35,317 bases of DNA from Streptomyces sp. JHA26 (GTDB lineage: Bacteria > Actinomycetota > Actinomycetes > Streptomycetales > Streptomycetaceae). The stretch's first letter is position 1; every line of letters begins with the position of its first letter. This document shows positions 1-8,151 of the stretch, in pieces. Both the position numbers and the translations under genes were made by a program. The stretch is taken from the NCBI RefSeq assembly GCF_002005565.1, contig NZ_BDJC01000068.1, forward strand, positions 1 through 35,317, written 5' to 3'. The notes under the pieces are model-generated. The model was given only the letters and a program-made list of their open reading frames with translations. It was not told the origin of the DNA and made no database searches.

Positions 1-1300
1 CCGCCGCCCGGGCCGCGGCCGGACCGCCGCCCGGCGGGACCGGCGCGGCGGCCGCGGGACCCCCGGCGCCGGCGGCACCGGAGTGGGCCTCGGGACCGGG
101 CACGTATCCCATGGCGGGCGCTCCCGCCCCCGCCGAGAACCGCACCCCGCGCTCGATCCGGTCCAGCCGGGCCATCACCGACCGCTCGTCGCCGTACGCG
201 GCGGGCAGCAGCACGCGCGCGCAGATCAGCTCCAGCTGGAGGCGGGGCGAGTGGGCGCCGCGCATCTCGGTGAGGCCCTCGTTGACGAGGTCGGCGGCGC
301 GGCTCAGCTCGGCCGTGCCGAACGACCGCGCCTGGGCCTGCATCCGCTTGAGGACGTCGGCGGGGGCGTCGATGAGCCCCTTCTCCGCGGCGTCGGGCAC
401 GGCGGCGAGGATGAGGAGGTCGCGGAGCCGCTCCAGCAGGTCGGTGACGAAGCGCCGCGGGTCGTTGCCGCCCTCGATCACCCGGTCGACGACCTCGAAG
501 GCGGCCGAGCCCTCTCCCGAGGCGAACGCCTCGACGACGGAGTCGAGCAGCGAGCCGTCGGTGTAGCCGAGGAGGGCGGTCGTCATGTCGTACGTCACAC
601 CGTCCGGTCCGGCGCCCGCGAGCAGCTGGTCCATGACGGACATGGAGTCACGCACGGAGCCGGCGCCCGCCCGCACCACCAGCGGCAGCACGCCGTCCTC
701 GACGGGGATGTCCTCCTTCGCGCACACCTCGGCGAGGTAGTCGCGCAGGGTGCCGGGCGGCACGAGCCGGAACGGGTAGTGGTGGGTCCGCGACCGGATG
801 GTCCCGATGACCTTCTCGGGCTCGGTGGTCGCGAAGATGAACTTCAGGTGCTCCGGGGGCTCCTCGACGACCTTCAGCAGAGCGTTGAAGCCCTGCGGGG
901 AGACCATGTGGGCCTCGTCGATGATGTAGATCTTGTACCGGCTGTGGGCGGGCCCGAAGAAGGCCTTCTCGCGCAGGTCGCGGGCGTCGTCCACACCACC
1001 GTGCGAGGCGGCGTCGATCTCGATGACGTCGATCGAACCCGGCCCGTTCCGCGCCAGGTCGCGGCAGGACTGGCACTCGCCGCACGGGGTCGGCGTGGGG
1101 CCCTGCTCGCAGTTCAGGCAGCGGGCCAGGATGCGCGCGCTCGTCGTCTTGCCGCATCCGCGCGGACCGCTGAACAGGTACGCGTGGTTGACCCGGTTGT
1201 TCCGCAGCGCCTGCTGCAGCGGGTCGGTGACATGCCCCTGCCCGATGACCTCGGTGAAGGACTCCGGGCGGTAACGGCGGTAGAGCGCGAGAGACGACAC
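1..1300 (-). CDS. dnaX: DNA polymerase III subunit gamma/tau, 5' part (runs off left edge)
   Basis: This is the clamp-loader ATPase of the replicative polymerase; it opens and loads the beta clamp. The GTG start (complement of 1298-1300) opens with VSSLALYRRYRPESF, the canonical DnaX N-terminus. A Walker A motif (GPRGCGKT, residues 45-52) is followed by a zinc module with Cys64, 73, 76 and 79, and then the DEAH Walker B (YIIDEAHM). The frame stays open to base 2, giving 433 residues. Streptomyces DnaX proteins are much longer, so the tau-specific C-terminus lies outside the window. The last visible residues are already Ala/Pro/Gly-rich, as expected for the linker after the AAA+ and collar domains. 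The SRP RNA gene lies 54 nt upstream on the same strand, a frequent actinobacterial arrangement. No frameshift site can be judged because the 3' half is missing. Confidence 0.97.
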   Translation of the reverse strand, partial: MSSLALYRRYRPESFTEVIGQGHVTDPLQQALRNNRVNHAYLFSGPRGCGKTTSARILARCLNCEQGPTPTPCGECQSCRDLARNGPGSIDVIEIDAASHGGVDDARDLREKAFFGPAHSRYKIYIIDEAHMVSPQGFNALLKVVEEPPEHLKFIFATTEPEKVIGTIRSRTHHYPFRLVPPGTLRDYLAEVCAKEDIPVEDGVLPLVVRAGAGSVRDSMSVMDQLLAGAGPDGVTYDMTTALLGYTDGSLLDSVVEAFASGEGSAAFEVVDRVIEGGNDPRRFVTDLLERLRDLLILAAVPDAAEKGLIDAPADVLKRMQAQARSFGTAELSRAADLVNEGLTEMRGAHSPRLQLELICARVLLPAAYGDERSVMARLDRIERGVRFSAGAGAPAMGYVPGPEAHSGAAGAGGPAAAAPVPPGGGPAAARAA

Positions 1301-1354
1301 GCATACGAGGTTATAGGCGCCCGCTGACAACCGGACCGCCCGCAGAAAGCAAAC

Positions 1355-1440
1355 GCCCCCCACGCACCCGCCAGAGCCGACCTACCCTTGCTGCCTTCCG
1401 GCCCTGGGGGAGTTCAGTCAGATAGCGCCGCGTGAGGGGC
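1355..1440 (-). ncRNA. ffs: Signal recognition particle RNA (small bacterial type, 4.5S-like)
   Basis: The minus strand carries the conserved SRP domain IV: CAGGGCCGGAAGGCAGCAAG is the GGAAG-containing tetraloop/symmetric-loop region bound by Ffh. The outer ends pair: GCCCCUCACGC at the 5' end with GCGUGGGGGGC at the 3' end. This closes a hairpin of about 86 nt, typical for Streptomyces. It is the RNA scaffold of the co-translational targeting particle. Ends were set by the limits of pairing and may be off by a few bases. Confidence 0.95.
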
Positions 1441-1517
1441 TGTGCCACACGTTACCCGATCCGGGGGGCCGAGAACGAGTTCGCAAGCACTCTCCAGCGT
1501 CATGTAATGTTTGCCGC

Positions 1518-1605
1518 GGAGGATTCGCCTAGAGGCCTAGGGCGCACGCTTGGAAAGCGTGTTGGGGGCAACCCCTCACGAGTTCGAATCTCGTATCCTC
1601 CGCCA
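1518..1605 (+). tRNA. tRNA-Ser (anticodon GGA)
   Basis: The acceptor stem GGAGGAT (1518-1524) pairs with ATCCTCC (1595-1601). The anticodon arm is CACGC-TTGGAAA-GCGTG, giving GGA. The long variable arm of class II tRNAs is present, the T-arm has GTTCGAATC, and a CCA end is encoded (1603-1605). A TAATGT -10-like box at 1505-1510 would start transcription almost at the mature 5' end. Confidence 0.97.
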
Positions 1606-1624
1606 GTGCCTCACCGGGCACGAT

Positions 1625-1660
1625 GTCGAAGGGCCCCCTGGAAACAGGGGGCCCTTCGAC
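1625..1660 (+). terminator. Intrinsic terminator hairpin after tRNA-Ser(GGA)
   Basis: A perfect 16-bp inverted repeat (1625-1640 with 1645-1660) closes a GAAA loop 20 nt after the tRNA. There is no long T-tract, as is common in Streptomyces. It may also serve the minus-strand SDR gene, whose stop is at 1744. Confidence 0.85.
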
Positions 1661-1743
1661 GTTGCCGTCCTCTTTCCCCGGGGATCGCGGCTGTGCATGT
1701 CGTACGTCACGCAGTCGCACGGCACGCGGGGGCCGCCCGGGAG

Positions 1744-2343
1744 CTACCGGACCCGGTAGACCTGCCCCGTCTGCGCGCCCTCGATCGAGCGGACGTACGC
1801 CGTGGCCACCCTGGCCGCCGGGACCGCCTCCATGCCGGGGAAGAAGGGGCCGTACGAGGGGAGGGACTCCTCGGCCACCGTCGGGCTCACCGCGTTGATC
1901 CGCTGGGGCGGGAGTTCGATCGCGGCGGCGCGCACGAAGGCCTCCACCGCGCCGTTCGCCGCGGACGCCGCCGCCCCCGCCGCGATCGGTTCCTCGGCGA
2001 GGATCCCGCTGACGAGGGTGAACGAGCCGTTCGGGGCGACGTGCCGGGCGCCCTGGCGGACCAGCTCCACCTGGCTCAGCGTCTTGCCCCGGAACGTCGC
2101 CGCGACGTCGTCGGCGGTCAGCTCGCCCAGCGGCTTGAACACGGCGTCGCCCGCCGCGACGGCCACCGCGTCCAGCGCGCCCGCCTCGGCGTACAGCCGG
2201 GCCACCGCCCCGGGTTCGGTGACGTCGGCCACCAGGTCGCCGCCCGAGCGGCCCACGCCGATCACCTCGTGCCCGCGTTCCGTGAGCGCCTTGCGCACCG
2301 CGCCGCCGAGCGTGCCGCCCGCACCGACCAGAAGAATCCTCAT
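1744..2343 (-). CDS. Short-chain dehydrogenase/reductase-like protein lacking YxxxK
   Basis: This is a 199-residue Rossmann-fold protein. The N-terminus MRILLVGAGGTLGGAVRKAL holds the TGxxGxxG-type cofactor loop, and VAADV-type spacing fits an NAD(P)-binding SDR. The segment that would hold the catalytic Tyr-xxx-Lys reads AASAANGAVEAFVRAAAIEL, with neither Tyr nor Lys. It is followed by the usual RINAVSP strand. This short subfamily of about 200 residues normally lacks the classical tetrad, so the loss looks like a family trait rather than recent damage. Substrate and reaction are unknown. It is divergent from a LysR regulator that begins 182 bp away, a layout typical of a regulator and its target. 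The ATG start at 2341-2343 is the first in frame with full Rossmann coverage. Confidence 0.85.
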   Translation of the reverse strand: MRILLVGAGGTLGGAVRKALTERGHEVIGVGRSGGDLVADVTEPGAVARLYAEAGALDAVAVAAGDAVFKPLGELTADDVAATFRGKTLSQVELVRQGARHVAPNGSFTLVSGILAEEPIAAGAAASAANGAVEAFVRAAAIELPPQRINAVSPTVAEESLPSYGPFFPGMEAVPAARVATAYVRSIEGAQTGQVYRVR

Positions 2344-2525
2344 GACCCACCGTCCCCGGCCCGCCGAAGCCGGGCCGAAAGCGAAACAAGAACAGAAAGA
2401 CAGAAAGAACGACGCCGACGACCGGCGAAGCCCGCCCGGCCGCCCGGCCGTCCGGCGTCTTCGACGCTACGGAGCGTTCCGCGAACCCGGAAATGCCGTC
2501 TGGGCAGCGTCTATGCTCGGCAGGC

Positions 2526-3392
2526 ATGGACGACGTGGAGCTGCGCCACCTCAGGGCCCTGGACGCGGTGGCCGCCGCGGGCACCGTCACGGCGGCGGCG
2601 TCCCGGCTGCACGTGACGCAGCCGGCCCTCTCCCGGACGCTGGCACAACTGGAGGCGCGGGTGGGGGTGCGGCTGGTGGACCGTTCCTCCCGCCACCTGG
2701 CCCTCACCCCGGCGGGGACGACCCTGCTCGGACACGGCCGGGCGATCCTCGCCCACCTGGACGCGGCCCTCGCCGACACGCGTGAGGTCTGCCGCCCCCT
2801 GCGCGTCGGCTACACCTGCGCGGTCCTGGGGCAGCAGACCGTGCCCCTGCTCCGCTCCTGGCGCCGCGCCCACCCCGAGGTCCCGCTCGACGTGGTCCGG
2901 CGGGACAACAGCACGGCGGGCCTGGCCACCGGCGACACCGACGTGGCGGTGCTCCGGACCGTCCCCGACGATCCGCGCATCCGCACCGAGGCCCTCTACA
3001 CGGAGGACCGGATCGCCGCCCTGCCCGACGACCACCCGCTCGCGGACCGGGCGGGGGTGCTGCTGTCCGAGCTCACCGCCCGCCCGGGCCTCCCACTGGC
3101 CCTGTGGCCCGGCACGGGCACCGCCTCGCCGGATCTGTGGCCCCCGGAGCAGCGCCCGGACAGGACGGTCGAGGTGGGCAACGTGGACGAGTGGCTGAAC
3201 CTCGTCGCCGCCGGCGGCGCGTTCGGTCTCGGTGCGGCGGGCACGGCGGAGAGCCACGGCCATCCGGGCGTCCGCTTCGTCCCGGTCACCGACGCGCCCG
3301 CGGCCACGGTCTACCTCGCCCGTCCGGCGCACCCCACGCATCCGCGGACGGAGGAGTTCCTCGCGGCGGTCCGGGAGGTGGTGAGCGCCTGA
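2526..3392 (+). CDS. LysR-family transcriptional regulator
   Basis: This is a 288-residue LTTR. An N-terminal winged HTH spans about residues 1-60 (LRHLRALDAVAAAGTVTAAA, then QPALSRTLAQLE) and is followed by a periplasmic-binding-protein-like effector domain. The ATG at 2526 was chosen because the HTH begins at residue 4; the frame stays open upstream but that part has no LTTR character. A TATGCT box at 2512-2517 lies 8 nt before the ATG and no Shine-Dalgarno is visible, so the transcript may be leaderless. It probably controls the divergent SDR-like gene, as most LTTRs do, with an unidentified ligand. Confidence 0.93.
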   Translation: MDDVELRHLRALDAVAAAGTVTAAASRLHVTQPALSRTLAQLEARVGVRLVDRSSRHLALTPAGTTLLGHGRAILAHLDAALADTREVCRPLRVGYTCAVLGQQTVPLLRSWRRAHPEVPLDVVRRDNSTAGLATGDTDVAVLRTVPDDPRIRTEALYTEDRIAALPDDHPLADRAGVLLSELTARPGLPLALWPGTGTASPDLWPPEQRPDRTVEVGNVDEWLNLVAAGGAFGLGAAGTAESHGHPGVRFVPVTDAPAATVYLARPAHPTHPRTEEFLAAVREVVSA

Positions 3393-3443
3393 GTTCCGCT
3401 CCGCCCGCGCCTCCTGTCCGCCCCCCTGACCGCCCCCTGTCCG

Positions 3444-3488
3444 GGGAAGGATCCGGATCCGCCGTTCAGGGAAGGATCCGGATCCGCC
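3444..3488. repeat. 25-bp tandem duplication over the copper-gene stop codon
   Basis: GGGAAGGATCCGGATCCGCC occurs at 3444-3463 and again at 3469-3488, a period of 25 bp. The second copy encodes the last residues of the minus-strand CopC-CopD protein and its stop (3466-3468). The first copy lies just beyond the stop. Each copy contains the palindrome GGATCCGGATCC. Confidence 0.9.
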
Positions 3489-5337
3489 TCGACTCGCTCA
3501 CCTGGTCCAGCTCCGTCACGCGGACCGTCGCCTTCATGGTCCAGGTGCCCGGGAGGGGGAGGGTGAGGGAGTTGGTGCTCCAGTAGCCGCCCCGGTCGAC
3601 GAGTCCGGCGGTGATCGGACCGATCCCCCGGTCGGGGAGGGTGAAGGAGAGGCGCAGTTCCGGAACGGCGGCCAGGCTGCCGTCGGGGCCGAAGACGACG
3701 GCCTGCACCGCGTTGTCTCCGGTGCGGCCGGGGTCCAGGGTGATCTGGACCGTGCCCCGGCCGCCGGAGGCGCCCGCGTCGAAGGGGATCGTGGTGACGG
3801 ACGCGGGCAGCACCCCGCCCGCCGGTGCGGACCGTGCCGCCTCGGCCGCCGCCCGGCCCGGCGGGGTGCTGGTGAGGAGGGTCGTGAGCGCGAGGACGAC
3901 GGCCGCGACGACGGCCTCGGCCAGGACGGACCGGCGCAGGGCCCGGCGGCGGGCGGCGTCCGTACCGGCGTGCTCGTCCCCGGTGGGCTCGTCCCCGGTG
4001 GGCGCCGTCCCGGCCGGCGGGCGGGGCGGGGGCGTGGGCGGGGCGCCCACCGCCACGGGAGACCGGACCCGTCCCCCGTCCGGCGCGGGGGCCCGGACCG
4101 TCACCGGTGCGGCCGTCCACCGCCGCGAGACCGCGGCCGCCGCCAGCAGCACGGACACCGTGGCCAGCTTGGCGAGCAGCAGCCGGCCGTACGTCGTCCC
4201 GGTGAGCGCCGGCCAGGAGCCGAGGCCGCGCCAGGACTGGTAAACGCCGGTGACGACCAGGACGGTCACGCAGACGAGGGCGGTGCGGGAGAAGCGGGCG
4301 ACCGTGCCGGTGTCCGGAGAACCGCGCAGGGTGGTGAACAGGGCCACGAGGCCGCCGAGCCAGACGGCCGTGGCCAGCAGGTGGAGCACGGACGACACCA
4401 CCGCCAGGGGCACCTGGGGGCCGGTGACGGCGTGCTCCGCGGCGGCCCAGGTCAGGGCCAGTCCGACGGCCAGGGCGGCACCGGTGGCGGTGACCAGGGG
4501 GGTGCGCTCGCGGCCGGACGCCCGGGCGAGGAGGAACGCGGCCGGCGGGAGCAGCGCCAGCCGGGTCAGCAGCAGCGCCCCGGGCCGGCCCGTCAGGGTG
4601 TCGCCGAGGGCCGCGACGTCCAGGGCCGTCGCCGGACCGGTCCCCGCCTCGTACGGGGCGCGCAGCACCAGCAGGGCGGCCGTGGCCGCCAGCAGGGTCC
4701 ACCAGCCCGTCACCAGGAGACGGCGCAGCCGGGCGGGATCCGGCGGGCGGCACAGGGGCACGAAGGCCGCCGTGCCGACGAGCAGGACCACGGCCAGGTG
4801 GGACAGGTAGCGGGCCGCCTGGTGCAGGACGCCGGTCAGCGGGTCCTCGGTGGGGCCGGTGTCCACCTCGGCGACCGTGGTGGAGGGCCTGCCGACGGAG
4901 AAGGTAAAGGCGCCGGAGACGGGGTGGCTGTCGGCCGACACCACCCGCCAGGCCACGGTGTAGGTGCCCTCGCCGAGCGTGTCCGGCAGGGTGAGGCGGA
5001 CCGTGTCGGAGCGGCCGTCCGCGTGCCCGGCGTCCCCGGTGTGCAGGCGGCGGCCGTCGGGGCCGAGGACGCGGAAGGAGTCGTCGCGCAGGCCGACGGA
5101 CTCGGTGAAGGCCAGGGTGACGGCGCGGGGGGCCCGCTGCAGGACGGTGCCCTCACCGGGATCGGTGGAGCGCAGGGCGGCGTGGGCGGACGCCGGTCCC
5201 GCGCCGCCGAGGACGAGCAGGACCAACACGGCGACCGACAGCACCGTCCCCCGGACCGCCCGCCGTCCCGTCCCCCTGCGCTCACCGCCGCCGCACACCA
5301 CGGGGATACGTACGGACGCGGACGCCGTCCCGCTCAA
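3466..5337 (-). CDS. CopC-CopD fusion, copper-binding/transport membrane protein
   Basis: The protein has up to 623 residues. It has an N-terminal Arg-rich region and a hydrophobic signal segment (about residues 31-47). A signal-peptidase site, ASA before HAALRS, would leave His52 as the mature N-terminus. That His, together with Asp136 and His138 in SADSHP, forms the Cu(II) site known from CopC proteins. From about residue 170 come roughly eight membrane segments of the CopD domain, then a Pro/Thr-rich loop and an extracytoplasmic beta domain at the C-terminus, as in YcnJ-type fusions. Likely role: binding copper outside the membrane and moving it or delivering it inward. The longest start is TTG (5335-5337) without a clear ribosome site; GTG at 5299-5301 or 5296-5298 also keeps the signal peptide. 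No copper regulator is adjacent. Confidence 0.9.
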   Translation of the reverse strand: MSGTASASVRIPVVCGGGERRGTGRRAVRGTVLSVAVLVLLVLGGAGPASAHAALRSTDPGEGTVLQRAPRAVTLAFTESVGLRDDSFRVLGPDGRRLHTGDAGHADGRSDTVRLTLPDTLGEGTYTVAWRVVSADSHPVSGAFTFSVGRPSTTVAEVDTGPTEDPLTGVLHQAARYLSHLAVVLLVGTAAFVPLCRPPDPARLRRLLVTGWWTLLAATAALLVLRAPYEAGTGPATALDVAALGDTLTGRPGALLLTRLALLPPAAFLLARASGRERTPLVTATGAALAVGLALTWAAAEHAVTGPQVPLAVVSSVLHLLATAVWLGGLVALFTTLRGSPDTGTVARFSRTALVCVTVLVVTGVYQSWRGLGSWPALTGTTYGRLLLAKLATVSVLLAAAAVSRRWTAAPVTVRAPAPDGGRVRSPVAVGAPPTPPPRPPAGTAPTGDEPTGDEHAGTDAARRRALRRSVLAEAVVAAVVLALTTLLTSTPPGRAAAEAARSAPAGGVLPASVTTIPFDAGASGGRGTVQITLDPGRTGDNAVQAVVFGPDGSLAAVPELRLSFTLPDRGIGPITAGLVDRGGYWSTNSLTLPLPGTWTMKATVRVTELDQVSESRRIRILP

Positions 5338-5340
5338 CCG

Positions 5341-5389
5341 GACCGGGGACCGATCGGCCGGACCGGGGACCGATCGGCCGGACCGGGGC
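5341..5389. repeat. 20-bp tandem repeat, about 2.4 copies
   Basis: The unit GACCGGGGACCGATCGGCCG occurs at 5341-5360 and 5361-5380, followed by a partial GACCGGGG. It sits in the 61-bp gap between the acetyltransferase stop (5399) and the copper-gene start, so it would lie in the copper gene's leader or promoter. Each unit contains CCGATCGG, a palindrome. Confidence 0.92.
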
Positions 5390-5398
5390 TCGGCGCGG

Positions 5399-6007
5399 TC
5401 AGCCGGGGAAGACCGTCTCCCGCCGCAGGAAGGCGAGCTGGGCCTCCTTCTCGGGCAGGTACACGTCCGGCAGGTCGATCTCCGGCAGGACCACCCGGGG
5501 TCCGGCGGTGAAGCCCTGCCGGAGGAAGCGGGCGATCGCCTTGTCGTTGCGCACGTCCGGGTCGACCACGATCCGCCTGCGGTCCAGGCCCAGCAGGACG
5601 TACGCGACGAGGGCCCCCGTCAGCGCGGCGGTCCAGCCGGACCGCGCGCCGCCCGTCCCGGCGGGGGCGAGCAGCAGGTGGACGCCGATGTCACCGGGTT
5701 CGACGGCGTAGCACTCGCTCACCCGGTCGGCCTCGGGCTCGTAGGTCTGGAACAGCGCGACGGGCTCGCCGTCCTCGACCACCAGGAAGGCGTGGTGGGT
5801 GTCGAGGCCGGCCATGTGGGCGTAGACCGCGGCGACCTGGTCCCGGGTGAGGCCGTTCATGCCCCAGAAGGCGGCCCGCTCCTCGCTCACCCAGCGGTGG
5901 ATCACCCCGGCGTCCGCCGCGGGGTCGAGGGGCAGGACCCGGACGGTGCCGAAACCGTCGAGCGCCTGCTCGTGGACGGGGGTCCGGGAGAGGTACGGGT
6001 CAGACAT
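5399..6007 (-). CDS. GNAT acetyltransferase of the AlcB/IucB siderophore type
   Basis: This 202-residue protein matches the lysine-N-acyltransferase family used in hydroxamate siderophore assembly, which acylates the N6-hydroxyl of lysine or cadaverine. Family signs are HRWVSEERAAFWGM near residue 50, the GDIGVHLLLAP acetyl-CoA strand, VDPDVRNDKAIARFLRQGF and the closing KEAQLAFLRRE. The ATG at 6005-6007 overlaps the last 8 nt of the acylase gene, so the two are translationally coupled. An iron box lies upstream of that pair. No IucA/IucC-type synthetase or lysine hydroxylase is next to it, so it may supply or modify a siderophore made elsewhere. The exact substrate is not readable from sequence. 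Confidence 0.88.
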   Translation of the reverse strand: MSDPYLSRTPVHEQALDGFGTVRVLPLDPAADAGVIHRWVSEERAAFWGMNGLTRDQVAAVYAHMAGLDTHHAFLVVEDGEPVALFQTYEPEADRVSECYAVEPGDIGVHLLLAPAGTGGARSGWTAALTGALVAYVLLGLDRRRIVVDPDVRNDKAIARFLRQGFTAGPRVVLPEIDLPDVYLPEKEAQLAFLRRETVFPG

Positions 6008-8069
6008 CGGTCTCCTTCGCGAGCCGGTCGAAGTCGGTGACCACCGGGACGAGTTCCCCGGCGAGCCACAGGGGCAGCTGGTCGCGGTGGTGGGGCGAGC
6101 CGGGGACGCCCGAGGCGCCGTGGGGGACCACCCAGCGGCTGTTCCGCCGGTCGGCCAGGTCCCAGACGTACCGGGCGGCGGGGCCGCGCGCGGCGCGGTC
6201 GGTGAGACCGGGGACGGCGGAGGTGCACAGCACGCAGTCGTGGTCGCCGGACAGGCCGGGTTCCTCCCGGACGGCGTCCGGCAACGCACGCCAGGGGGCG
6301 AGGCGGTGGGTGTCGCCCCAGGTGCCCGAGGGCCCTCGCGCGGCCACCTCCTCCAGGGCCGCGCGGACGGCCCCGGCGCGGTCGATGCCGTACAGCTCCT
6401 CGGCGCGCAGCAGGTGTTCGAGGGCGTAGGCGACGCGCGGGACGAGCGCGAGCCACGGCAGGAACACCTCGGGGTACGCGGGCGGGACGGCGGCCGCGGC
6501 GAAGGCCGGGTGTGCCGCCAGGCGCCGTACGACCGCGCCGCGCACGGCCGCGTAGGCCGCCGCGCCGGTGCTGTCGGCGTCCATGCGGCGGTCCCAGGCG
6601 AGGAGGCGGTCGCGCAGGGCGCCGGCCGCGGGGGTCAGGTCGTCGAGGGCCGCCAGGCGGTCGAGGAGCGGTCCGGCGGAGGCGAGGTGGGTGTCGGTGT
6701 GGATCGCGGCCATGTCGGCGGCCGACCAGCGGTCCTCGGCGGCGAGCAGGGCGGCGATGCGCTCGGCGCGGTGCGGCGGGGCGAACTCGACGCCGAGGGG
6801 GGCGGCCGGGCCGCGCTGGTTGGCCATCACGGCGACGCCGTCGGTGAGGCCCGCGCGGGGCGTCCCGTGCCAGCCCCGCCACTCGTGGCCGGGTTCCCAG
6901 GCGGGCACCGGGCCCAGGCCGTTGGCGGCGGCCCGCACCGGCACCCGGCCCGCGACCCGGTGCAGCAGCCCGCCCTCGGTGTCGGCCGCCTGCACGACGT
7001 TGACCGGTTCCACCCACGTGTCCAGGGCGCGGTCCACGTCGGCGGTCCGGCGGGCCCGCAGCAGCGGCAGCAGGGCGGAGAAGCCCAGGTCGGCGGTGAC
7101 GCGCGGCGGGTGACGCAGGCTCAGGGCGAGGGGGGTGCCGTCGTCCAGGCCCTCGGGTCCGCCGGCGATCACCGGGCCCCGGCCGGTCTCGACGACCTCG
7201 ACCTCCACGGGCTCCTCCCCCGCGACCCGGATCAACTCGGTGTGCCGGGCGGCCCGGTGCCAGCGGCCGTCGGGGCCCAGCGCCTCGACGCCGGCGCCGG
7301 TGCGGCGCAGCCGTTCGCGGTACAGGTCCTGGTAGTCGGCCATGGCGTTGGTGATGGCCCAGGCGACGGTGCCGGTGTGGCCGAAGTGGGCGATGCCGGG
7401 GACGCCGGGCACGGCGAGGCCGACGACGTCGAACTCCGGGCAGGACAGGTGGATCTGCTGGTAGACGCCGGGGTCCTCGATGTAGCGGTGCGGGTCGCCG
7501 GCGATGACCGCGTGCCCGGTCACGGTCCGCTCGCCGCTCACCAGCCAGCCGTTGCTGCCGGCGGTGCCGGGTCCGTCGGTGGCGAACAGGGCGACGGCGT
7601 CCGGGCCGAGGTGTCCGGCGATGTGCTCGCGCCAGAGCTTGGCGGGGAAACCGGCGAAGAGGACGTGGGTGGAGAGCCAGACGGCGAGCGGGGTCCAGGG
7701 CTCCCAGCGGCCGGGCGCGAGGCCGGTGCGCGCGAACTCGGGGGCGGGGGTGTCCCGGGCGAGGGACTCGTTGACGCCGTCGGTGTACGCCCGGACCCAG
7801 GCGGCCGTCTCCGGGTCCCGTTCCTCCAGGGCCGTGAAGCAGCGGCGGGCGGTGTCGGCCAGCAGGGCCCGGCGGGCGAACCGGTCCCAGGGCAGGGCCT
7901 CCGCGCCGAGGAAGGCCGCCGAGGTGCCCTGGGCGCGGTGCCGCTCGACCTCCAGCTGCCAGGCCCGGTCGCGGGCGGTCACGCGGCCCTGGGCGCGGGC
8001 GAGTCCGTCCGCGCTGTCCGCGCGCAGGTGGGGAATCCCCCAGGCGTCGCGGTAGATCTCGGCACTCAC
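6000..8069 (-). CDS. Penicillin-acylase-family Ntn hydrolase, iron-box controlled
   Basis: This 689-residue protein of the penicillin amidase / AHL acylase / PvdQ superfamily is made as a proenzyme that cuts itself at Gly171-Ser172 (GPGTAGSNGWLVSG). Ser172 is the expected N-terminal nucleophile of the beta chain, and GDPHRY (His194) follows as in relatives. The N-terminus (SAEIYRDAWGIPHLRADS) is the usual start of the alpha chain, but no signal peptide precedes it, so a cytoplasmic location is inferred, unlike PvdQ or penicillin G acylase. The GTG start (8067-8069) lies 20 nt from an iron box and the 3' end overlaps a siderophore-type acetyltransferase. I infer removal or exchange of an acyl group on a siderophore or a related amide; beta-lactam hydrolysis is not implied. 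Confidence 0.9.
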   Translation of the reverse strand: MSAEIYRDAWGIPHLRADSADGLARAQGRVTARDRAWQLEVERHRAQGTSAAFLGAEALPWDRFARRALLADTARRCFTALEERDPETAAWVRAYTDGVNESLARDTPAPEFARTGLAPGRWEPWTPLAVWLSTHVLFAGFPAKLWREHIAGHLGPDAVALFATDGPGTAGSNGWLVSGERTVTGHAVIAGDPHRYIEDPGVYQQIHLSCPEFDVVGLAVPGVPGIAHFGHTGTVAWAITNAMADYQDLYRERLRRTGAGVEALGPDGRWHRAARHTELIRVAGEEPVEVEVVETGRGPVIAGGPEGLDDGTPLALSLRHPPRVTADLGFSALLPLLRARRTADVDRALDTWVEPVNVVQAADTEGGLLHRVAGRVPVRAAANGLGPVPAWEPGHEWRGWHGTPRAGLTDGVAVMANQRGPAAPLGVEFAPPHRAERIAALLAAEDRWSAADMAAIHTDTHLASAGPLLDRLAALDDLTPAAGALRDRLLAWDRRMDADSTGAAAYAAVRGAVVRRLAAHPAFAAAAVPPAYPEVFLPWLALVPRVAYALEHLLRAEELYGIDRAGAVRAALEEVAARGPSGTWGDTHRLAPWRALPDAVREEPGLSGDHDCVLCTSAVPGLTDRAARGPAARYVWDLADRRNSRWVVPHGASGVPGSPHHRDQLPLWLAGELVPVVTDFDRLAKETDV

Positions 8070-8089
8070 CCCTGCGCCCCCACTTCCCT

Positions 8090-8108
8090 TTAGGTTAGGC
8101 TCACCTAA
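8090..8108. promoter_or_regulatory. Iron box (DmdR1/IdeR/DtxR operator) in a divergent promoter
   Basis: TTAGGTTAGGCTCACCTAA matches the actinobacterial iron-box consensus essentially base for base. It stands 20 nt before the acylase GTG and 43 nt before the ATG of the siderophore-interacting protein. One repressor dimer pair could silence both directions when Fe(II) is plentiful. The TTAGGTTAGGC part may also overlap promoter elements. Confidence 0.95.
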
Positions 8109-8151
8109 GTCTTACGTCGTGGCGGCATCGTACGTGAAAGGTGAACGACCG

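Noticed and set aside
83..1327. A 414-residue plus-strand frame opposite dnaX.
   Set aside because: Shadow of dnaX; no conserved sequence in it.
6000..8069. Call as a penicillin G acylase.
   Set aside because: Only the superfamily signs are present; there is no signal peptide and the context is siderophore-like, so the substrate name cannot be supported.
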